Of a stretch of DNA of 64,000 nucleotides, positions 56,246 to 64,000 are shown piece by piece. Under the pieces are notes generated by a model. That model was not told the origin of the DNA, searched no databases, and saw nothing but the letters and a program-made list of their open reading frames with translations. Origin of the DNA: Antennarius striatus. Taxonomy: Eukaryota; Chordata; Actinopteri; Lophiiformes; Antennariidae. A program made the position numbers and the translations under genes. The stretch spans positions 14,689,001 to 14,753,000 of the forward strand of contig NC_090780.1 in the NCBI RefSeq assembly GCF_040054535.1. Reading direction: 5' to 3'. How positions within the stretch are numbered: the first letter of the stretch is position 1; each line of letters opens with the position of its first letter.

Positions 56246-57866
56246 TATTTATATGAGGAGAATGACTGGTAAATAGGAATATGGTGCTGGCTGTTATGCA
56301 AGTCTCTCCTGGCATTGTGAATCAGAGCAGCAGCTTGATCAGTGCTGTGCAGCTCTCAGATGTGTGGGGGTGGATGAGTAATGTCATGTTTCACATAGAG
56401 AGCAGAGGAGGGGTAAGTATGAACCAGAGGTGACGCCTCAGCCTCTCTGACATCAGAGGTGTGGGCATAGTTACCTGACACTGTCCTCCTCAGTGTGCAC
56501 GATGGTGGACAGGTGAAACCTGACCCCACACCTGAAACTCTAAGTTGGAACAGTTTGGCTTCGGTGCAGATTTATTATTTTTTGTAGTAGAAACAGTTGC
56601 AACAATATTGTGTCAGATGTAAATAGACAAACTAGCTTGCAGTCTTTTTTCTTTCCTTTAGCTTTTTTAAAGATTGGAAATAACCACAACAATAAATAAA
56701 TCATTTATTTATCAAATTCTCTCCTTTCTTAGAGTGTGGCTGGTAACGATTTGTCCTGAAGTGCAGAAGAGTGAAATTTTTCTGGTAAATAATATAAACT
56801 GATTCACTGCATGATAAATAGTCCTGAATCACCTCACTGCGTGGGAAGCAGCGAATTATGTTAATGTGAGTACAATATGCATTGTAGTAATGTAAAAAAA
56901 ACACCTCTAAAATAATAACAATATTTATTCAGCCCCTTGATTGAGCCCCATCCCATGTTGATGATTGTGAAAAGAAGCCACCAATAATTAAGTAATCAGC
57001 TTCTATGTGGCTTCACTTGGTTACTTGGTTTCTGTGAGTTAGATGGATGGATTTTACAGACTTCTTGTAATTAACTTTCTTACGTCACTTCATGGAACAC
57101 AAGCATGCAACTTATGAAACCACTTTTTTTTAATTTAATTTTGTTAATTTCCTTTGAAAAAGAACTTTAAATGTTTAGAGAACCTAAGGTCACATTTTCG
57201 GAAAGATACTCAGTTTAGAGTTATTAGAAACAAAGATAATTACTCCTTTATAAATAATATTTAAAACAATATCCTGTTGATCAAGTCATTATTTCATCAC
57301 TGTTTCTCAGTTCTCCAGGTCTACCGTTAAAACTGATCTTGAGTCAAGATGGAGGTCATTTCTAGTGAGCTGCTTGTCTCATCATTGTAATCAGTCATTC
57401 TTTGTGAAACAGCTTGCAGGCAGTAGCTACAGCATCACCTGGGTCAGGTTGTCTGACTGGAGTGACAAATACTTGTCTATTGACTAAAAAACCCATTGAG
57501 TACAGTCTGAGTCACCTGAGTTGGTTCTGGTTTCAAACTTCAAGTGTGAGCAAATGTCAGGTGACACCCCCAGAGGGACAGACCCCCCCCCCCTGGAGTG
57601 GGTGAAGCCACTGTCATCTTCAGCTTTAGATTAGACGTCCATCTCCTGTCTCCTCGTCCCTCCATCAGTGAGGGTCCATCGCTGTCTGTTAATGCTGACA
57701 GGACGATGCGAGCAGCAGCTGGCTGCCCAGTGAATCTTAAATGTTCTCATGGATATCTTTTACATGGCAACAGTCACACCATTGTTGTCTCAACGTGCTG
57801 GATTTCCCTAGCAACGAACAGAAGAAAATATGCATCAGCACTTTTTCAAAGCAGTACTACTGGGAA

Positions 57867-57870
<4 letters not shown>

Positions 57871-57945
<75 letters not shown>
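57871..57945 (+). repeat. (GT)n microsatellite
   Basis: About 37 uninterrupted GT units, followed by degenerate GT/CAT steps to about 57978. Likely polymorphic. Confidence 0.95.
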
Positions 57946-57946
<1 letters not shown>

Positions 57947-58949
57947 TCGTGTGTGTGCATGTGCATGTGCGTGTGTGGGCTTATTTTAATATATATTTGC
58001 ATGAGAGGGAGAATACATGGATACAAGAAAAGCCTCATGAGGGATCAAAGAGTTGGTGATTGAGCCTGACTGGAATTTCGAGCCCTGAACTACTATGAAC
58101 TATTAAAGCTGCTTAACTTGGAGGTGCAAGAACACTGTAGTGTTGGCAGCTCCTCTATTTACATTGTGTTAGTGAGTACATGAGAATGATCAGAGATGTT
58201 GTGTTTCGTACCAAAAACACAACACAAGGGGGTGGACACTGGATGGTGTCAGTCTCACAAAGCTGTGGCACACAGACTGTCAGAGCTGGCGAGATTCAAA
58301 AGTTGGAATCAAACTCTTGTTTATATTTGTATATTATATTTGTATAAATAGTGTATATTTTTTATGTCTCTACGTTAAGGTCAGATTTGAGATGTGGAAC
58401 TTTTTCATGGAGTTTCATGGAGAAGAAAAAATCTTGCTCTCATATAGACTTACACACCATTCTGTAGTGTTTTGGCATCTGATGATCCTTTAATTATGCA
58501 ATCTGTCACTCCAGCTCGATTTCCTCGATCATATTGTACCAACATAACCCCCAACACTGTTTTAATCTAGGACTGGTTTTGATGTTCACAAGCTGGCGTC
58601 GCTCTGTTCCGACTCACTTGATGTTGACTGTCAGCACAGGTCTTGTTTTAGATGTTTTACTTCATCTTTTCATATGGAGTAAAACAGCAACAACAACAGC
58701 AACAGCATCAAAGTGAAAGCTAACAACCTTCACACTGAAACCTTCGACTTGGTCACTAGCAGTATTAACCTTTTCTTTTGCTTTGACCTTTCCATTTTAA
58801 AACCAGTGCGTGTCTTTTATGCACAACTAAATGCAAATTTTTCAGATGTTTTTACTGCCCATAAAAAACGGTAATATAGTTTTTGTTTGTTCATCTTTTT
58901 GTCTGACCATTGTGGGTTTTTCTGTCTGGAGCATATCTCGCAAATCATA

Positions 58950-58978
58950 CAGTGCCTTGCGAAAGTATTGGCCCCCCA
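58950..58978. mobile_element. lone Tc1-type terminal repeat
   Basis: CAGTGCCTTGCGAAAGTATT preceded by TA (58948-58949), identical over 20 bases to the left end of the MITE at 34530. The rest of the element is absent. Confidence 0.7.
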
Positions 58979-59204
58979 AAAAACATGCATGCTAGGTTCA
59001 CCAAACTTCATACATAAATCAGCCATGGTAATTGGTTGTTGCTTTTATCAGTCTAGCTTTCTCAAAATCTCCATGGATATGTTAATTTTCAGACTCATCA
59101 AGCATCACACATAAGGTATTATTAATAATGGTACATAGATGTGTCTTCTGAAATCTATGCTTGGCAGCTCTGGAAAGTCATCTTCAATTTCTCCTGGTTA
59201 TTTA

Positions 59205-60150
59205 GTTTTATCCATCCATCCATCTTTTAACGCTTATCTGTAGTCGGGTCGTGGAGGCAGCAGCCCCAAACTCCCCTTTTCCCGGCTACTTCCACCAGCT
59301 CTGACTGGGGGATCCCAAGGCGTTCCCAAGCCAGTTTTGAGACCCAGGACCTCGGGGCGGTCCCTGGGTTCGACCCAAGGTCTCCTACCAGCTGGACATG
59401 CCAGGAACACCTCCCTAGGGAGGCGCCCTGGAGACATCCGCACCAGATGCCCAAACCACCTCAGCTTAGTCCTTTGTGAAGGAGCAGCGGCTCTACTCTG
59501 AGCCCCTCGCGAACAGCAGTGTTTCTCACCTTATCTCTAAGGGAGACACCAGCTATCCGCCTGAGAAAGCCCGTTTCCGCCGCTTGTATCCGTAATCTCA
59601 TTCTTTCGGTCATGACCCATCGCTCATGACCATAGGTGAGGATAGGAACAAAGATTGAACGGTAGATGGAGAGCCTTGCCTTTTGGCTTAGCTCCCTCTT
59701 TGTGACAACAGTTCGGTAAAGTGACTGCAATACTGCTCCTGCTGCCCCAATTCTCCGTCCAATCTCACGCTTCATTGTTCTCTCACTCGTGAACAGGACC
59801 CCAAGATACTTAAACGCCTTCACTTTAGAAGGATCTCATTCCCCAGTCAGAGAAGGCAGTCCACCGGCTTCCTGCTAAGGACCATGGCCTCAGATTTGGT
59901 GGTGCTAATCCTCATCCCCACCGCTTCACACTCAGCTGCAAACCGGACCAGTGAGTGCTGCAGGTCACAGGCCGATGATACGAACAGGATCTGCAAAAAA
60001 TCATCTGCAAAAAGCAGCAATGCAATTCTCAGCACACCAAACTTTAAACTCTCCTGACCAAGACTACGCCTCAATATTCTGTCCATGAAAATCACTAACA
60101 GAACTGGTGACAAAGTGCAGCCCTGGCGAAGGCCAACAGCCACTCGGAAT
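59205..60150 (-). mobile_element. Rex3-like (RTE clade) LINE, 5'-truncated
   Basis: Minus-strand RT remains: 60143-59847 (GLRQGCTLSPVLLVIFMDRI, LLFADDF, RISTTKSEAMVLSRK), 59823-59461 (FKYLGVLFTSERTMKREIGR, RTVVTKRELSQKARLSIYRS) and 59454-59227 for the C-terminus. These are the teleost Rex3 signatures. The YADD-type box reads FADD. Frameshifts separate the pieces. The 3' end carries (ATCC)n read on the plus strand at 59214-59224. Confidence 0.85.
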
Positions 60151-60179
60151 CACAAAATCACAAACAGAATTCTGTTTAT

Positions 60180-61545
60180 TTAGTATTAGTTTTTTGTTAT
60201 ATACATCTTTGTCGTTTGTTATATTTAGTCAGCATTGTCGTCATTTTTAGATTTGATGCTGGATGTATGATAGAACCTTACAAATGTTTAAACAAGAACT
60301 GCAATCAGAAGCACCACAGGCCAAGAAAAGAGTCTTTTTTGAAGATGCATGTTTGGAATGGGTGTTGTGCTGGTATTTTAGAATGCAGCCCAGAAGAGGG
60401 TGTCTGGAGATATGGAAGAGGTCCTGTTTTTCATACTTATTTTGAACCACACCCAGCTCCTCCCAGAAAATTGTTTCTTACTATTTAATATTTAAGAGTA
60501 GATCCAGATTGTTGCAGCCACAAGACCTCTGATAATTTCTGCACCAGATAAAACTGTGATCAGGCTATTCTGAGGGAACCAGCTTCCAGAGACTATCTGG
60601 AGGGTTAGCATGCTAACACTTTGTAGCTAGTAGAAGACGTGTTTGCATTTTGAGTAGATGAGAGAAAATGTCAGAATATCACCAGAGTCATTTCACCCTG
60701 AAGGCAATGTGCCAAACAGTTTTCCTCCCAATCTATTTAACGTAGACATTGTTATTTTAGGTCCACGCTGCTAGCATGACTAAAAATAAAGATAAAGATA
60801 GTATTAGAATTCATTTTATAATAAGTCCTTGTCATATTTATAACTAACAGAGCAAGTGATCTGCATTTTCCCACAGTGCACATGTCCACATTCCACAAAT
60901 ATGCTTCCTGTTCAGTCAAATAACACAGATTACAAAGTTTTCAGTATTCCTGAGTGTGACTTCTGTATTTGTCTGACCTGATAAGTGGACACACAGATTT
61001 TTCTAGTTATACGTCTTGCTTCCTGTCCACAGTGCTGTGGAGAAAAAGCAGATTTTCATCTCCATAGTCTGCTCCATACCGAGAGAGAAAGGGAGAGGAG
61101 CGAGCGATTACGGTCCTGCCTGTGTTTATCAATCTAGGTCACGGAGCATCAGGGGGCAGCATGCCGGCTCATTTAGCCAGTGAGTCACGCTGGGCCAGGA
61201 CTGCTGCTGGGGATCTCTCTGCTACCCACATCGACAAGGCTTCTTTTCCTCCACCGCTGTGTGGTTTTAGTTCTGTTGATGCGGCATTATTGGTTTATTA
61301 TTTTAATGCCTGCAGGTGAGGGGTATGACTTGACTTTGTTTACTGCTCCATTCAATGAAAAGGCTAAAACCAACAATGCATGAGTTTTGTGTCAGCTTCA
61401 CCACCTTGTCCACAGCACTCAAACCCACAGATGTTATAGTTAAAAAGTGTTTTTGTCTTTCTCTAAATCTATAAAAAAAATGGTTAAATTCCATAGTTTC
61501 TAACAAACTATGGCTATTAAATAATGGATTTGATGGAGCCTCCAG
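60180..61545 (+). other. dip2b intron 1, middle part
   Basis: No recognised repeat or coding sequence. The 61060-61320 stretch is GC-richer, with an AP-1-type TGAGTCA at about 61181. It has no promoter- or exon-like structure that I can support. Confidence 0.35.
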
Positions 61546-61547
61546 AG

Positions 61548-62760
61548 CAAGCATGAGCGACAGTGGCGGGGAAGAACTCCCTCATTAAGGAAGAAACTCC
61601 GGGCAGGACCCAGAATCTTTTGGACGGCCATCCACCTTGATCGGTTGGGTAGAAAATAAATGAAAGGAAGACAAAAACAGGGTAAGAGAGAGAGAGTGGC
61701 AGATAAGCCAGATGGAGTCACTGTCTTTATGGCTAAGGTTAGGCGATTTGATGCAGGCACTGAGGTGGGGACAGGAAAGTCAGGCTGTGTTCACCGACTC
61801 ATGGGTTGTTGTCTTCAATACATGTTTACCATCATCTAGGTGATAAGTTCAGAGCACAATTAAAGCAGCATGGATGACTGTATCGTGGCATAGAGGAAGA
61901 AACGAAGCAGGACCCCAACCGATGGTTAGATGGTGGGTGATACTGGTGAGGTGGGAGGAGCAGGTCCACAGCGGATGGGTGGATGAGGTGTGAACCTCAA
62001 AAAACATGTGAGGACATAGAGCACAGAGACTCCAGGGTGAAGTTGGGTTAGTAGGGTGTGATTGGAGACTAGGAGAGAGAGAGGTCAGAGAGGAGGAGTA
62101 ACAGAGAGGGTCAAAGAGAAGAAAGGAGGAGAGAGGAGCTCAGTGAGTCTGGATCTTGAGTCTCCAGCAGAGAAGGACTATAAGAAAAAGAACTTAGCAG
62201 CCTAAGCCACCTTAATTGTAATTTTTTTTGAAAAAGAAAGTCTAGTCTTAAATAATGAGAGAATGTCTGCATCCCAAACTGAGGAAGGGAGGTGGTTCCA
62301 CAGTAGAGGGGCTTGATAGCTAAAGGATCTCGCCCTCATACCACTATTGTATGTTGTAGGTACCACCAGTAGTCCAACATATTGAGAGTGTAATGCTCTA
62401 GTCTAAATGGATTAAATGGAACTAAAAGTTCCTTCAGATAGATCGGTGCCAGGCCATGAAGGACTTTGTAAGTGAGGAGTATTTTAAAATTTATCCTAAC
62501 TTTCACAGGAAGCCAGTGGAGAGAAGCCAACATAGGAGAAATATGGTCTCGGGTACTGGTCCTGGTCAGCACACGGGCAGCAGCATTCTGGATTAGTCGA
62601 AGTGTCTTCAGTGACACTTCAACTCCGTATCATTCCGTTTTAAAATATACCTGATTTTAGCAATGTTTGAGAGATGGAAAAATGCCGTTCTAGACACATC
62701 CTGATCAAAGATGACACCTAGATTCCTCGCAGTGGTTTTGGCCTCAAAAGTATCTGGTGT
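61548..62760 (-). mobile_element. L2-like LINE fragment, decayed
   Basis: The frame 62617-62336 on the minus strand reads LRLIQNAAARVLTRTSTRD, then SLHWLPVKVRINFKILLTYK, the RT C-terminal segment of L2-type elements. Both sides match a repeat common in teleosts ('gcgacagtggcggggaagaactccc' at 61557; 'atcctgatcaaagatgacaccta' at 62697). Interior GA-rich decay at about 62040-62150. Confidence 0.65.
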
Positions 62761-64000
62761 CACCTAACACACACACATAAACACAGGACACATTGAAGCT
62801 TTGTGAACAAAAACAACTGAATAATTCAGTTGAGACCTGCGAGCGCACCTCCTTACTGAAACAGACCATGATCTGTTCAGATAAACCATCTCACAGTGAA
62901 CTGCAGACGAGATCCCAGCGTCTTCTAGCTTCAACATGCCTTTCAATCATTAAAATCAATCTACTTCGACCTGTACTTTTACTTCAGCAGCAGCAAATAA
63001 AAGTAACATGACCCAAAGAAAAGCCAGCAATGAAGGGAAAAGAATAAGCAGTGATCAGGTCACACATCCTCTTCACTGAATTATGAAAGCACAGAGTGGA
63101 ATACTTATTAATAGTTGTTCCATCTTAGCTTGTGTTACTCTGTACTCCCAACAGACCACATTCATTTACATTTGGTTGTCCATTGTTGTGTAAAGAAAGA
63201 CGAGGGGAAATCATTGTTCCAGTTGGAATATTTCATAATATTTCATACAATATTTCATACATACAGTGAACAGTTCCCATCAGTTTGAAAATAAATGCAT
63301 ATTTTTTGAATAATTATAGAATGTTTTATCATGTAAAAATGTGGAAAACATTTTTTTCTGCAAATGTTTATTTGGCAAGCTATATGTTTGTCGATTCAAA
63401 GTAAAATTTGGTCGGAATTCTTGTCTGACAGAACTTGACACTTACAGACTTTGTCTTGGTAGAGTATGTGTTGTCCCAGTGATGTGATGTTGACCCCCAC
63501 CCCACCCCCCACCCCCATCACCTCCCTACTTGACATGATATAAGCAGCTATGAGGGATGGATGGACTTCACTTTGAGCTTTAGGAACTTTGGTCTTGTTT
63601 TAATTAGTTTTTTTGGTCAACGCTAAAATGAGCAACAACAAACTAATTGTGTTTTACTTCTGGGTGCTGACTAATACATTCCCTGACCACGCATTTTTAT
63701 TACAAACCTTTTTCATCATCATGGTTTTACATCCTATGCGCCTTCATGTAGCACCACATCTGGTTGCTATGGACACGGCCCATTTGGTGCCCCCACACTC
63801 GGCCCCCAACACTCACTGACATAAATGCTTTTACTCCGTGTGTTTCCCATAAAGCCTTACTAGATTTCATCAGACATTGTCTGAATGTTGAGCTAAGCTC
63901 TTAAAGGCACTGCAGAGGAATCACAGGATTTCTACCACCCTGTTGTAACTTGTCGATAATCACTCCCTCACTCCTTTGCTCCCCTTTCCCAAAGGCTGCT
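62761..64000 (+). other. dip2b intron 1, last part in window
   Basis: AT-rich, with a C-rich run at 63495-63525. The final 45 bases are pyrimidine-rich, but no exon 2 coding sequence follows before the window ends. Confidence 0.4.

Larger units (their letters stand above)
55774..59200 (+). other. dip2b intron 1, first part
   Basis: Non-coding. Holds GT-rich microsatellites at 56190-56245 and 57871-57945 and the lone Tc1-type end at 58950. No other element or gene recognised. Confidence 0.5.

Noticed and set aside
57598-58059. 153-codon frame with Cys-Val repeats
   Set aside because: It is translation of the (GT)n microsatellite.
61122-61319. Alternative first exon of dip2b
   Set aside because: GC-richer stretch with a short frame, but no DIP2 similarity, no clear donor in phase and no promoter elements beyond one AP-1-type site.
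63950-64000. dip2b exon 2 acceptor at the window end
   Set aside because: Pyrimidine-rich run ending CCCAAAG, but the following bases do not encode the expected GDITQKGYEKK-type sequence.
1-64000. CRISPR array, operon or other prokaryotic system
   Set aside because: All regular repeats are microsatellites or LINE tails, and genes are spliced vertebrate genes.

Overview
The window is nuclear DNA of a ray-finned (teleost) fish. The evidence is vertebrate-type spliced genes, many teleost-type non-LTR retrotransposons (Rex3-like, RTE-like and L2/Rex1-like with 'ctttattgatccc' ends), tRNA-derived SINEs, hAT- and Tc1/mariner-type short DNA elements, and abundant microsatellites. Nothing looks bacterial, organellar or like an intact virus. 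All six protein-coding genes lie on the + strand and all have human counterparts on 12q13, so this is a conserved-synteny block.

Layout: 1-1278, last six exons of muscle 6-phosphofructokinase (pfkm). 1958-2305, a SINE with target duplication. 2516-5490, an RTE-like LINE interrupted by a minus-strand L2/Rex1-like LINE. 5650-19410, complete separase (espl1): 31 coding exons, 2163 codons, catalytic His and Cys present. 19482-22259, three copies of one LINE family in -,+,- orientation. 24030-25921, complete prefoldin subunit 5 (pfdn5). About 27276-27840, hAT-like remnant. 28000-43275, complete larp4 with a long 3' UTR. Its introns hold a 932-bp TA-flanked DNA element, a 257-bp Tc1-type MITE and an unclassified 1.5-kb element with about 110-bp terminal inverted repeats. 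43820-49172, complete atf7. 51300-55400, gene-poor AT-rich DNA. 55420-55773, CpG-rich promoter and first coding exon of dip2b, whose first intron runs past the window end and holds Rex3-like and L2-like debris.

The genes are functionally unrelated housekeeping or regulatory loci: glycolysis (pfkm), sister-chromatid separation (espl1), actin/tubulin chaperoning (pfdn5), poly(A)-mRNA binding (larp4), stress-responsive bZIP transcription factor (atf7) and a DIP2 adenylate-forming-domain protein (dip2b). They share location and strand, not a pathway. I joined exons by hand from GT-AG (one GC-AG) sites and codon phase; each complete CDS closes in frame at a length close to its human orthologue.

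I found no gene cluster that looks like a new biological system. The points most worth a second look are: separase self-cleavage motifs, an ESPL1 promoter with a cell-cycle element cluster, a likely overlapping uORF and CRE-type sites in atf7, the GC-AG intron in pfdn5, the ATG-only first coding exon of larp4 with a LINE-derived acceptor, and the inverted-repeat DNA elements in larp4 introns.
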